A stretch of DNA of 64,000 nt, taken from the NCBI GenBank assembly GCA_944470555.2, contig OX104127.1, positions 28,659,661 through 28,723,660 on the forward strand. Reading direction: 5' to 3'. This stretch comes from Heterobilharzia americana (lineage: Eukaryota; Platyhelminthes; Trematoda; Strigeidida; Schistosomatidae). The position numbers were made by a program, and so were the translations under genes. Each line of letters opens with the position of its first letter. Within the stretch, counting starts at the first letter, position 1. Below, one piece after another: positions 25,960 through 37,193 of this stretch. The notes beneath the pieces are model-generated. The model was not told where the DNA came from and made no database searches. It saw only the letters and a list, made by a program, of their open reading frames with translations.

Positions 25960-26317
25960 TTACCAAATCTTAGCTCTTCGTCTTGTATATATATCAGTTT
26001 AACTGTCCCTGTGGAACATGTTACATAGGGCGTACGATCAGGTAGATACATCATTAGAAATGAGAATATCCATTGGCTTGCTTTGGAATAGGTGAAGTGA
26101 AATAAGACGAAAAGTTCAAACTTATCATACCCATTTAACACAAAGTATCAGATACATGCTTACGGAGCTTTTAGTGTCACACATTGTGTACCAAAAAGAA
26201 AGCCTCGTGTAGCTTGCCAACTCCTTTCCAAAATAACTGAGAAAGTTGCAATAAGATTATTCAAACCAGAACTCTGCATTCAGAAGGAATATATTCAAAC
26301 GCTATTCCCCCCTTGTC
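25960..26317 (+). mobile_element. Penelope-like element relic: GIY-YIG endonuclease and C-terminus
   Basis: Two short stretches fit the C-terminal end of Penelope-like retroelement proteins. At 25985-26045 the frame reads YQFNCPCGTCYIGRT, which matches the Cys-x-Cys plus YIG core of the GIY-YIG endonuclease linked to these elements. At 26233-26317 it reads VAIRLFKPELCIQKEYIQ followed by TLFPP, the typical conserved end of the ORF. The sequence between is frameshifted (about 60 residues). The reverse-transcriptase part is not recognisable upstream. Penelope-like elements are known in schistosomes. This copy is inactive and lies in intron 1 of the host gene. Confidence 0.6.
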
Positions 26318-28030
26318 AGTCAATAAAAGAAAGACTTCTGTTTTTTTTACTTGTGTACCATCACATTCTTCATCCGTATATTTGTCATTTCGTTCGATTT
26401 TGAAACTGCATTTGCCCCAAATTTGACGTGTTTCTACGCCATACAATTGATATTTATAGTAGTAGAGCCTGTTAAAAACTTATTGAAAATATTCTTCATC
26501 CTCCTCCTTCAGAATGATTTTTTATCTCAATTTTCTTCGGTTAGTTATTTGATAGTAGCTTTGTAAATCTCATCGATAAGCTTCTGTTGAAGCTATACAC
26601 TCAGGATATAACAGCTATATAAGTTCTACACTGAGGATTATTTCAGATGTGTACTTCAGTCAGTTATGACCTGATAAACTTGATGGTAGAGTCTCTTTCG
26701 CAATTTCTAATCACCAATGTAGTATAGTAACAGATTTACCCTACTGATAAGTGCCGACAAGTAGAAATCATCTACTCCTCAGTCGTTCAGCAGTGTTCTA
26801 CTTTCACAAACAGACAGAAACCAAAACTTCACCTTTTGTTTATAGTAGAATTATTTTTCAAACAAATACTTTTTCACTGTAAGGATTCCTAGGCTATATA
26901 AAAGAAATTCAGCGTAAATTTAATTGTCTGAGTGAATTCGTTTTGTTTATCAAACAGGTTATCTATTTAATATAATTTTACTAAACAGTAAATAGTACAG
27001 GCCAAAGTATGAAAAAATGCAAATTCTACAGTTGAGACTGTTTATCGTAAAATATTGTTGATTTGACCTTAATCCAAATGCTGTTACTTTCCACGTTTGG
27101 ATTTTATGTTTTCTTTGTTCGTATAAGTATTCGAAAGCTCACTGAGCATTCTTCATGTGTCTGCATACTACCACATTATAATAACAAAAATCCACATTTG
27201 ATATGATTTAGATATTTTGGTTTTATCCCTTGAATTAATAGTTCTGTTTATCATTTCCAGTTAGCTTACTTTATAATATGCAACTTAACAGCATATAGAT
27301 AGGTCTGAAGAAATGAGTTCCAGATTCTAAATTCGTTGCAGCTTGTGTATATGCCAATAAGTATCATCATTAGCTATCTATGAGTGAGCATATTTCGGCT
27401 TTGTATAGAGTCACTGAACTGAATGATTGTGACTAGCACATTCTTTGGTGCGTACGTAGTACTAAATGTTTAATGCCAGTAGTAGTGATATCACCTCGGT
27501 GATGTATATGAGCATTGATGACCAATAAAAATAGTTTCCAACTTTTGCATTAATAAAAAATCATATTAAAAGCCAACTAGCACTGACTAGAATATCTTGT
27601 ATGACAATCAGTCACTTTTTAAATTCAACACGAAATTGTAAAACAATTTAATCTACACATTTATCATCTTAATCCATCTCATCAACTTTTGCTGTACGGA
27701 CCAAGACGGCTATTTAAATCAATAGCCACATCCATTTTTTCCTGGAAAAAGTAGTTCTGAAACCGAACAAAAAACGTGAAGGGAAAAGCTGTTTTAACAT
27801 GCAATGAATTAATTAGTTAGTTGATGAACGAATGACAAAACTAAACAATAACTTATCATGATATCAGTGTTGTACGAATCGATCAGTTTTTGGCTTTAGT
27901 GGGAAAGCAAATTTTATTCAATTTATTCCTCCTTTTTCTCGCCTCTGTAAATAATTTTCTTGATTTGATATTGTTAGTTACAGATCTGTTGAACATTTAA
28001 AGTTTGTTTTTTCCCCCATATATTCGTTAA
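26318..28030. other. Intronic non-coding stretch
   Basis: No exon or recognised repeat. If the ATG exon at 28031 is real, the 100-300 bases before it would be promoter and 5' UTR of a short transcript. I see no decisive core promoter motif in this AT-rich sequence. Confidence 0.45.
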
Positions 28031-28094
28031 ATGGCTGACTTTGAAAGTGACTATTTGCAGCTTTTGAAATATGCACAATATAGGTCACTCGAAG
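28031..28094 (+). CDS. Candidate alternative first exon of host gene
   Basis: An ATG with a favourable context (TTAAATGG) opens MADFESDYLQLLKYAQYRSL and ends at GAAG|GTGAGG, a good donor, after 21 codons plus one base. An in-frame TAA abuts the ATG, so translation cannot come from upstream. The leftover base is G, exactly what exon 2 at 36901 needs to complete a Gly codon. The spliced product would read YRSLEG followed by QTLVQWFC. This is the same phase and residue as the donor of exon 1 at 16964. It may therefore be the start of a short isoform skipping the Ser-rich region. A 64-base exon is small enough for the match to be chance. Confidence 0.35.
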
Positions 28095-29869
28095 GTGAGG
28101 TCTTAGAAAACTACGTAGTTTTAAGATATGACGATAAAGTCACTTAACAGTTGCTAGGGCATACTACTTAGCCTCTGAACCTTTAAAGAAGTTAGAATTC
28201 TTTAATAATATTCAGCACAAATTGGATTCTTCTGAATTCGCCTGAAAATAACGTGCTTATTTGTGTTACTTTTGTTTTTGGCAAATCTATACAAGCTAAT
28301 AATAGCAATCTTTCAAGTTCTTGACACAAATCCAAACTTACCGGCAGATTCATAAATGGCGCAGTATTTCTGGAATCATTAAGTCTTATAATCTACCTGC
28401 TATTGTCTCACTGCCTTTTCTTTGAGCAGGAGTTGAGTAACGAGTGAAACAGAAATTGAATTTTATTGCTAATCTTTAATGAACTTAGCTAAAAGTGAGT
28501 TTGTGTTTGAACAGAAGATGAAAACTTGGGTTACAGTGGGATTCTAACCAGTGACTTTTAGTTCAGTGGTCATGGGTTCTATTAAATCACTCAAGAAGTA
28601 AATCTGTTAATCGTGACTTAAATTCAATTCAGTCACTGTGGACTTTGCCAGATTCTTATGTAAATGCTTTACCCACAACTGCCTATCCATCATCAGATGC
28701 TTCCAATTTCTAATTCACTTTAACCTAGGTTTGAAAGAGAAATCCAGTACAGTGGCTGTTTGGTTTGTCATGAAATTATGGTTAGATAACAAAAATTCAC
28801 ATAGCAGTTAGATGAAACCCTTGGTGTTTGAAATTAAGAATCTGATATCATTCAAATATTGCAACTTAGTTGGTTGAGCTGTGATTCCACACGTGGAATC
28901 CGGTTTCGACTTCAGCTTTCATCATACCTTCAGTCATCATCATACGTTAGCATTAGCCATCCATCACACTTTAGCCATGTTAGAAAGTCTTCTGATGAAA
29001 TCTGTGTTAGCATATGAGTCTAATCAGATCGTAGTTTTAGACAACGATCGAAGATAAAAAACTATTCTCAAATTTTGCAAGCCGTAAAAAATTAGCCTTT
29101 GCTTGTGGCTCAAAGTTTTTAAATAAATTTACTGAAATATTGCTGACAACCTCCCATCTTCATGGCTGAACAGTTTGAGAATGAGAAGGAATAACGGCTG
29201 ACTTTGTTGATGCGAAAATTAGTACTCCGATGATTCAGTCCAGTTACTGAATGTTTACGATAACACTTCAGTACTTGAACCTCAATAATCCTATATGATT
29301 TAGGATCTACGGATACCCTGACTGTCAGAACGAGGACTTTCCAATCATCATTACTTTTCATCCATCTTCTGGATTGTAACAAGTGAAAATTAAGTTCGGC
29401 AGAATGTCTCATAATGATTTCGTTGGCTTTAAAGCCAACTCCCTCGTCAACTGAGAGCATCTTAAGTACCAATGAAAATGTTCTGATGGATTTGCTGAAA
29501 TTTTGACAAGAATTCATGACCTTCGGAGTAAAATGAATTGTGTTGAAATAAACAAAAGCCGGTGAAAGCAGATAGTTGGATAATATCGTGAACTGACAGA
29601 AGTTGGAAAACAGAAACCAGCTGATCCTCCATAGGACTACATTATGTACATATATTCGTGGCGATATTCAGAGACAACAAAATATAGGCTTAGAAACTCT
29701 TCTCGTGGATGGATTCCTGCCATATACCGAACTTTGCTTACCCCGGAACCACATTGTTTGGTTCAGAAGCCACTTGAAGACTATGTGACTAGACTATGAT
29801 GTACATCACGGATTTGATAACTGCATCAGTCATCATCCGATAAACCGTTTTTGTAAGTATAATTATAAT
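28095..29869. other. Intronic non-coding stretch
   Basis: No supported exon. A minus-strand open frame of 132 codons at 29119-29517 is the longest here. It has no motif I know, no splice partner and no repeat match in this window, so it is left as a possible transposon relic. tRNA-like fragments occur near 28535 and 28860-28915 (GGTTTCGACTTC). Confidence 0.4.
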
Positions 29870-30180
29870 CCAACCTATGTGTTAAGTGTTGATTCAGTGA
29901 ACAAAGACTCTAATCAATCTCACCACCCAAGAAGTTACACTAAAATGTGGAAATATCACTCTAACCCACCAAAAAGTGTGATTATGATTTAGTGCATGGA
30001 TAGTGAAAGCTGAAGTTTTCTCCAAATAACTCGTCTAAGTAAGGTTTATCATCTTAAATTTCGCTAAACTTTATGCTTCGCTATCATGGCTAATCATATT
30101 CGGCTGCTTTACATGATGTATTTGATCTCGCAGTCATTAAGTAGCATGTGATGGACAGTGTTCGTCCTCTGACCTGTGTC
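29870..30180 (+). repeat. Diverged dispersed repeat, copy 1
   Basis: It aligns by eye with 48807-49060 in the same orientation. Shared anchors are 'GTGTTxATTCAGTxAACAAAGA', 'CAATCTC', 'TGCATGxATAG', 'CTGAxxTTTTxTCxAAAT' and 'TGTATTTGAxCTCGCAxTCxTT'. The 3' end abuts the target site of RTE copy B. The family is not identified. Confidence 0.5.
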
Positions 30181-30228
30181 TACTATATTACTTAGCCTAC
30201 AACTTTTCTCTGTGAGTCAATCTTTGAA

Positions 30229-30239
30229 TTCGAATACCA
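30229..30239 (+). repeat. Target-site duplication of RTE copy B, 3' side
   Basis: TTCGAATACCA is identical to 33592-33602. The element's (ATT)n tail on the + strand begins directly after it. Confidence 0.85.
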
Positions 30240-30256
30240 TTTTTATTATTATTATT

Positions 30257-30950
30257 TGTCCCTTGGGTTCCCAATGGAACAAAGGGTTTCAGGAGCATGT
30301 CTCCATTACACTCTCTTCTCTGCAATCTTATCAACATGGCTCCACGACAGCCAACAAGCTCTCATTTACTCCCTACACCATCTCCTCCATGTCACACCCA
30401 CCTCGGATGCTCAACTCGTCGCTTCCCATTGGGCTTCCACTCGAGCCCCTGGCCTGACACGTGATGTCCCCAGTCCGACTTCTCAGTGTATACCCAATCC
30501 ATCTCCAATTCCTCCCAGTACATATTTCTTCAGCGATAGCTTCTTGGTTAGTTCACACCATCCAGAGTTCCTTCTTGCTTACTCCTACTGTTCCAGACAT
30601 CTGATCTTCAGTAACCAGACAGTGTAGGCAGTTGTTGATGAATATCTGAAGTTTGTTGGTAATGCCTTTCGAAACGCGCAGAGTCTCTGAACCATGTAGC
30701 AGCACTGACTTGACTGGTGTTGGTGTAGAAAATCCGCATCTTGTTCCACATGCTGAGTGCAGCAGATATCCATACTGGTTTCAGGCTAATCAACGCCTGT
30801 CTTGCTGTCTGTCCGATTCTGGCTGACTTTGACATCCTCATCTGTGCCAGTGCCGCTGCCTGTAGTTGAGACAGTGCTGCCTAGATAGGTGAAGGAGGCT
30901 ACTTCCTTTACGTTTCTCCCATTGATGGTGATTGGAGCTTATTGTTTTAG

Positions 30951-30982
<32 letters not shown>

Positions 30983-31700
30983 GATGGTGGCTTCGGCTGG
31001 GTATCTTCATCAACTCTGTCTTCTCTACATTCACCTGAAGGAAGTGCTGTCTTCGCTGCTCTACCTCTTCTACCAACTTGTTAGTTTTCGCCTGTGGATC
31101 TCCAAGTTTGTGCCACACCAGACACAATACATCATCGAAATCCAAATCTTCCTCCGGGATCTTTTCCCCGGTCCATCCAGCACATCCCCCTCTTCTCGCT
31201 CCACACTGTTTGTTGCATGATCCAGTCCAACACAGTCACGAATATCATGGGTGATGGTGATGGTAGACAGCCTTTTTTTACTCTTACCTATCTCCACTTC
31301 AAAAGCGTCACTGAATGGGTTTTCATTGTGAATCACTTGGTATGTGGTGTCGTCAAATAATTGTTGAATGAGATTGATAAACGTATGTGTTATTCCGTAG
31401 TGTTGAAGCAACTGCCAAATTACTTGATGGTCGACGCTGTGAAAGGCCTTCTCAAAGTGGATGAAGTTGAGGTGGAGGGTTGACTGGCATTCCACACTCT
31501 GCTCTATGATGATGCGTAGAGTAGCGTTGCATGTTGTTCCGCACATGATTTGTACTTCCTGAAGGCAGCCTGTCTGTTTCGGTGGTAGTTTTGAATCCAG
31601 TGCATCCTTCAGTCTTTCCAGGATGATGCGGCCTGATATTTTGCTTGGGGTGGAGAGAGGCAAGAGCATAATTCCACACTACTTCTTGCAAACACTGAGG
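30257..31700 (-). pseudogene. RTE reverse transcriptase and C-terminal region (copy B), decayed
   Basis: Motif A reads FIHFEKAFHSVD (about 31443-31475), whereas related copies have FIDFKKAFDSVD; the catalytic Asp has become His. The catalytic box that should read F-A-D-D reads FDD at about 31123-31150, missing one codon. Upstream lies SGRIILERL, and LPPKQTGCLQ corresponds to the usual LPPEQAGFR. Downstream are QAKTNKLVEE, a His7-Gln6 tract, and ALISLKPVW in a shifted frame. The C-terminal part to 30257 is read in two further frames. The minus-strand frame at 31070-31669 is the longest intact piece. Confidence 0.8.
30951..30990 (-). repeat. Trinucleotide tract inside RT frame (copy B)
   Basis: On the minus strand it encodes seven His then six Gln, at the same place as in copies A and C. 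On the + strand it reads (TTG)n(GTG)n. Confidence 0.85.
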
Positions 31701-32559
31701 TCTCTTTTCACTGGAAATTTCTCAAGATAGCCCTTCTTCCAACCAATAGGCAGGTATCTTCTCTCCCTTCCACACCTTCTGCAATAGTGGTGTGAACACG
31801 TCCACTGTTGTCTCTGCGTCTGTTTTCAGTACTTCTGGTGGGATTCCATCTGGTCCTGCTGCTTTCCCACATTTCAGTAGTCACATGGTACTCAGGATTT
31901 CGACTTCTGATGGAGTATGTGTGTGTTCAATTGTAGTTCTGTGGCTGGGCTGTAGGTGGTATTTCTGGACGAGTTGCACCTGGTGGTGGTGGTTGTGGTG
32001 GTGGTCGATTCAAGAGCTTTTGAAGTGGTCAGTCCATCGTCCCCTTTGCTTCTCCTCTTTCGTAATCAAATTCCCTTCATCATCTCTCATTGGTTTCATC
32101 TGTGTTGATCTCTTCACAGATAGTAGTAACCTGGATGTTTGATATAGTGTTGTCAAGTCTCCCTCTCCTACCTGCAGCCTGTTCTGCTCCACTTGCCAGT
32201 GTGTCATGCAAGTGTCTTTCGTCTTTCCGCGCACTCCTTTTCACTTTTTTGTCCAGTGTAGTGTAGTGTTGTTATGTTGTGTTGTGTTCACTTCATCTTC
32301 TCGTTGGTCATCCTTGCACTGGTTCAGCTTCCACATCACCATCCTCCTCTCCCTGCTCTATCACCTCCCATGTATCTGTCGAGATCCATTCCTCATCTTC
32401 TTCCTCTTCCTCTTCCTCTTCTTCTTCCTTCCTAATGCGGTTATGCAGGTCTCTTTCCACACAGCCTTCAAAGACTTCCAGTGCTCAACCACACAGGTTT
32501 CTTCAGGGATGTTGCTCGATATCTCCCATTTTGTCTTGATGGCTGACTGATGTGAAGAT

Positions 32560-33335
32560 TTCCTTGGTAGTTTCGTCCTTCACTTCAGTTTCTGTTCTGG
32601 GTGTTGAACTTGAACTGTGGTCTATCACCAGCTTCCTTGAAGGCTTTCAACTTGATTTTGAAGTGAGGCTCCTTGCACTAGACAGTGAGTGGTGAGTGTG
32701 AACCTACATCTGCTCCTCTTCTTCACCTTGTGTCAAGTAGGCTGTTTCTCCACTTTCTTGAGATTGAGATGAAGTCGATCTGATTTCTAGTGTGTCCTGG
32801 TGTCTGGTGAAATCCGAGCCCTTCTCGACCCATGGTTAGTTCTCTTGCTGTGTTGTCCGCTCCCAATTTGGCTGGCACTCATGTCACCCCGCCCATAAGA
32901 ATTTTGATATTGTCAACTGGGGTGGGGCTTGTCCAGCGTTGATTGCAGTTGTCTTATGAATTCCTCTTTCTTCTCTTGATCTGCATTATTTGTAGGTGAG
33001 TAGCGCAGCATTGTATGATTGTGACTTTCTTTCCTTTTGAGCTGAACCTTGCTGTCATGATCCTGGAGGAGACTGATTGTCACTGTATAAGGGTTTTCGA
33101 TGCTCTTGGGGACATCATGACAGCCACTCCCTCCTAGTGCTCGTGGTTGTCGTCTGGGTGACCGGCGTAGAATACCGACCCTCCAGTTGACAGTTGGTAG
33201 GGTCCATTTTCATTCCATCTGCTTTCGCAAATTCCAAGTACTTCAGTGTTAAGCCTTCTCATCTCGTTTGCAATCTGTGCAGCCTTGCTGGGTTCAAACA
33301 CTGTGCGGACATTCCATGTCTACATGTTTACTTTC
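32560..33335 (-). pseudogene. RTE apurinic-type endonuclease domain (copy B), decayed
   Basis: Minus-strand motifs in order are TWNVRTVFEPSKAAQIANEM (about 33310-33250), EVLGICESRW with the catalytic Glu, GVAVMMSPRASKTL, ARFSSKGKKVTII, ILMG followed by a disrupted GDxN box (a stop replaces part of it) and AKLGADNTARELTMGREGLG, then RNQIDFISISR near 32758-32790. The order and spacing match the endonuclease of RTE-type LINEs, which nicks the target DNA. Several frameshifts and stops show it is not functional. Confidence 0.8.
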
Positions 33336-33379
33336 GCTTTCATTGACGGAGAGAAGACACATCGGCCAATTGGCTTCTT

Positions 33380-33591
33380 GAAGGCTTTCACCAACCGGCA
33401 TCATTTCGCCTCTCCGATTGCCGTGAGGAATAATTTTGTTTTTATTTTTTATATTTTGTCTGTGCTTTGAAGTTTCTATGGCAGTTGGATTGGTTTTCTG
33501 GGGTAGGGTTGCAGCCCTTCGTTCAACCTCCCCTCTTTATCCGGGCTTAGGACCGGTAAGTAACTACTGAACCAGTTTACCAGGCAAAGTT
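33380..33591 (-). repeat. 5' UTR of RTE copy B
   Basis: It is homologous to 1933-2139. The element starts at 33591 on the minus strand, immediately inside the 11-bp duplication, which fixes the family's 5' end. Confidence 0.75.
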
Positions 33592-33602
33592 TTCGAATAC
33601 CA
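33592..33602 (+). repeat. Target-site duplication of RTE copy B, 5' side
   Basis: TTCGAATACCA is identical to 30229-30239. Confidence 0.85.
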
Positions 33603-34734
33603 CCCTAACCACAAAGTTGTCGAGAGTTTGAAGTAGGCTTTCCGATTTCCCTTCTATGCATAACAGCACTGAGGATGGCTTGAATTCCTTCTTAGCTAGG
33701 TTACTGTTATTATTTATATTCTTGCTTTAAACCCCTCCCTAATTAGGTCATGGAGACTTTTTAACGAATTTCGCAAAGTAGTTGATAAGTGATAACATCT
33801 CTTCAATACATGACTTCTTTTATTAAATCCTCCAACTTACTAGTCAGACTTCTAGCTAGCTTAGATAGGCACTCCGTGAAGGCTACTTTGAAAAATATAA
33901 GATGAGACTATGTGAAATCCACTTTTCCATGGTGTGTTAAAGATGAAAGCTTTCGGTCTAACAGCATATCCTGATGTATGAAATTTAGTGGTATAATATA
34001 TCCAATTTAAATTATTATTTTTAGGTAACAAAATAAACCACTGGAGCTCATCTGAAGATGGTTTCACTCAGCAAAGTATATCAGGATTATACTTTCCTTT
34101 TTGTTCATGACTGTCTATAAGGGTTTCATTTCGTCATATGTTTGATGACTTTCTGCGAGTAATTTGCCTTGTGCTTAACTCCTGTCGATGGCATTCCAAC
34201 TTACTTCAGCTTATGGGCTGAGAAAAAAGTTTGTGAGCAAAGTTATGAATGTTGTTTCATACAGAATCTTATTAGGAGTTAAGTTGTTGCTAACTTAAGT
34301 GAATAAGTGTTGATTAGGTTTGTGATTTTTGAAACAAAATCATAATTTTATGTCGCTTTATGTTATTGCGATTAATGCGAATTGAACAGCCTAGATAAGG
34401 CTTAACATCACAATACGTGTAAACAGCATAAATGTTGCTACAAGCTAAAGAACTTCCTGTTGCTCCGATCGTGAATGAATTAATCTCTGTCTCACGTATG
34501 ACATACTTTATTTTCCAACTGTACAACCATGATTACTGATTGATACTTATAATTTCATATCATTATTTCTAATGGAATTGTTCGACTACTGCTAGCCCCC
34601 ACCAAATAAACTATGAGATAGGATAATTTATCCTCATGGGTGCTACGTATGCGTTCTGCCACGAAAGAAGGCAATAAAATACTCGAATATGGATAGAAAG
34701 ATCTGCAGGTTGGTATTAGGGGCTTGTAGTTGTT
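33603..34734. other. Intronic non-coding stretch
   Basis: Lies between RTE copies B and D. No gene or recognised repeat is seen. Confidence 0.5.
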
Positions 34735-34747
34735 TATTCTCTTTATA
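34735..34747 (+). repeat. Left target-site duplication of RTE copy D
   Basis: TATTCTCTTTATA matches 35149-35161 (TATTCTTTTTATA) at 12 of 13 positions. Confidence 0.7.
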
Positions 34748-35148
34748 CAAACATTCACCAACACCTGCCTACGCTCACTAGATACTGAAGATGAAGATCA
34801 GATGGTCAAAAAGAATAAGCAACAAAAAACTCTTGGAATGAACCAACCAAAAACCTAATATCCAACAAATTTGCAGAAGGAAGTGGAGATTGATTGGACA
34901 TACACTGAGAAGACCATTCGGAGACATCACGCGCCAGGCAAGGACTTCGAGTGGAATCCAAGTGGAAAACGACGAGTTGGGCGTCCCAGTTGAGTATGAC
35001 ATGGAGGAGGTGTGAGGACGAAATGAAAGTTTGTGGGCAGTCGTGGAACGAGGTTCAAACGACTACAGAGAAGAAAGTGCAATGGAGGCGTGGTACTGAA
35101 GCTTTATGTTCCACTAGGAGCCCAAGGGAAAAATAATAATATATTATA
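34748..35148 (+). mobile_element. RTE-type LINE, copy D, strongly 5'-truncated
   Basis: This 401-bp insertion contains only the 3' end of the element. The + strand encodes a decayed C-terminus with RKWRLIGHTLRRP, ITRQ and KRRVGRPS-type motifs. It ends in the family's CCCAAGGG and an AAT-rich tail (35129-35148). A 13-bp target-site duplication flanks it. It is in sense orientation within intron 1 of the host gene, about 1.1 kb from the end of copy B. Confidence 0.8.
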
Positions 35149-35161
35149 TATTCTTTTTATA
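35149..35161 (+). repeat. Right target-site duplication of RTE copy D
   Basis: TATTCTTTTTATA, paired with 34735-34747. Confidence 0.7.
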
Positions 35162-36900
35162 GAGACTTTTTATCATTTACAGACAAACGACTTCTTTTCA
35201 AATGAATTCAGTACATATTAAATTTACTGCACAAAGACAATACCCAAAAAATTTGCAAATATTTTGCGTTTAATAAGTAGACTACTTCCAAAATAAGGAG
35301 AACTATGATGAAAATGTTTGCTGACTTGGTTTGTTTGTTATCAGTCATAGATGTTAGAAGCACAACTACTAGCTTGAAATAAAATAATTTCTTGTATATA
35401 TTCCGCATTGAAAGTCAGTTGACCTTCGACATGCTTTGCATATCACGGGTGAACTGTAGAGTTAACCTCGAAATCACTTTCGTAAACATCGTAGTAAAAG
35501 TGGAAAACTGGATCTCCATCGTAGTTTTTCATTTTATATTACGTTTTTTATAAAGTATATCATATTTTAGGGTATATTTATATCACCTTACAGGTTTGTC
35601 ACTTCCGTCTGGTATGACTGAACCAAATATTGTTTTCTAAATGTAATCCAGTGAATAATACTTTCCGTTAGTTTGATTTATATGACAAACTACAAGAAAT
35701 GGAAGTAAACGCGAAAGATTTTCAGTGGACATTGACCACTCTAATATCTTCTTAACAACAGTTAGCATCGTCTACTTCTTAGAGAGTCATACTTTCTTGA
35801 CTGCAATAGCAATTTAAAAAGATACCATAATTCGCTAGTTGCATTATCGACATAAATGAAGTTGAGTTAAAATTTAGATACTGTGACTTTAGTCAAACCT
35901 ATACCATACATAAAAATAAAGTAGCGATTCTCAGAAGGAACTCCTCTATAATTTCACAATTTTTTTAAATATCGGAAAATGTTTGAATGTCAAGTGAATG
36001 ATCTTGGTAGTGTTGACTCTTCATGTTGGATGATTTAGTCATGAAGCTTTCAATGTCTTTCCGAACATAAAAATCAAATCTCACTTTAGTATGGAATGTA
36101 CCATCCGGGTTTCTCCATAGGTGGTTCAGTAACCTGTCCTAACGAATTGGTATATGATTGATTGGTAATTTTAGATGATTGTTGTGTCAGTGGGTGAAAA
36201 TATTCCCTGCTACTGTTTTTCTATTTGACCTCTGACCCTAACATTGTTAATCACTCTTCTTAACTTGTTTTGGCTAACTTAGGACTAAAATTTACACTAA
36301 CCTTAATGCTACTACTACTGCTCAAATTGTTGACACCAAAGTCAGATGATTTGATGCTCTACATAATGTATTGCGGTTCCGATGTTTCCAAATAACGCAG
36401 CGTTGAGAAAAAAATACGCGATGATGAACGAAATTGCTGTGGAACATAGTCACGTATAAGTTGTACTGACAGCCAATGTAAGTGTCTTTCAATTAAATCT
36501 CACTTCATTTTAGCCAGCTAGCCTTCTATCAAACTGAGAAGTAATTGAGAGATTCCTGGTGATCCGTTTATCACATAACCAGCTAAATAAGTCTGTAGTC
36601 TTGACCAAACCAGGCTAGTCTGGAAATAAAAACTATTAAGTAATTTCGTTTTTCAATGTACTACACAGCATTACTACGGTAGGCTGCTTAACAGTCTAAA
36701 ACGTACCATTAAAGAACACTTTATGATTCAAAAGCAGAAAGAATATAAACAGCTGACCACATAACTGGATATGGTAGACAATACTTACAAATCAACTATG
36801 CACTTTAAGAAAGAAACACTTGATTTCATCTAAAGTTTTTCTGAAGGGAACACTTGATTGCCAAACATAATTTTGATAATGTTTTTTTGAATTTTTTAAG
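35162..36900. other. Distal part of host intron 1
   Basis: Non-coding. The last 20 bases are T-rich and end in TTTTTTAAG, the acceptor of exon 2. Confidence 0.55.
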
Positions 36901-37193
36901 GTCAAACCTTGGTACAATGGTTTTGCCGACAAATAATTCAGTCTGGATGTCCTTGGAGCTATGGCTTGATATCTGTTGTCTGTCAGCTTTGTAACTGTCT
37001 CCTACAGTTAGGTGTACTTAAACGTGATTCAAAGGCTACACTGAACAATTCAACAACAACACCATCATGTTTATCAATGTCTTCAGCAATGCCTGGTAAA
37101 TCGTTTGGTGCCTTCAATCATGATTCAGTACAAAATCCTAATGATCCAAAGAGATCGAATTCATTTGATAACAGTTCCACAGAAACATTTCAG
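36901..37193 (+). CDS. Host gene exon 2: Cys-rich, weakly DEP-like segment
   Basis: The acceptor TTTTTTAAG|GT and donor TTTCAG|GTAAAT bound an exon open throughout: two bases completing a Gly codon, then 97 codons. The first 40 residues contain QTLVQWFCRQII, VCQLCNCLLQLGVLKR and four Cys. A pattern of Leu-Val-x-Trp-hydrophobic, then a helix, then LLxxGVL is reminiscent of DEP domains, which bind membranes or partner proteins. The match is weak and not diagnostic. The remaining residues are Ser/Asn/Thr-rich. It ends on a codon boundary, matching exon 3. Both the exon at 16500-16964 and the candidate exon at 28031-28094 can join it in frame. Confidence 0.8.

Larger units (their letters stand above)
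30240..33591 (-). mobile_element. Full-length RTE-type LINE, copy B (3,352 bp), inactive
   Basis: This minus-strand element is bounded by a perfect 11-bp duplication. Order on the minus strand: 5' UTR (33591 to about 33335), apurinic-type endonuclease (about 33330-32560), an acidic linker rich in GAA/GAG codons (about 32395-32440), reverse transcriptase (about 31700-30600), C-terminal region and 3' UTR, then an (AAT)n tail (30256-30241). A single endonuclease-RT ORF, a length near 3.3 kb and a short microsatellite tail fit the RTE clade (SR2-like elements of schistosomes). It is dead, with many stops, frameshifts and lost catalytic residues. It lies antisense in intron 1 of the host gene. Confidence 0.85.

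Noticed and set aside
32279..32539. Ser-rich + strand frame
   Set aside because: It is the antisense of the acidic GAA/GAG-rich linker of RTE copy B.
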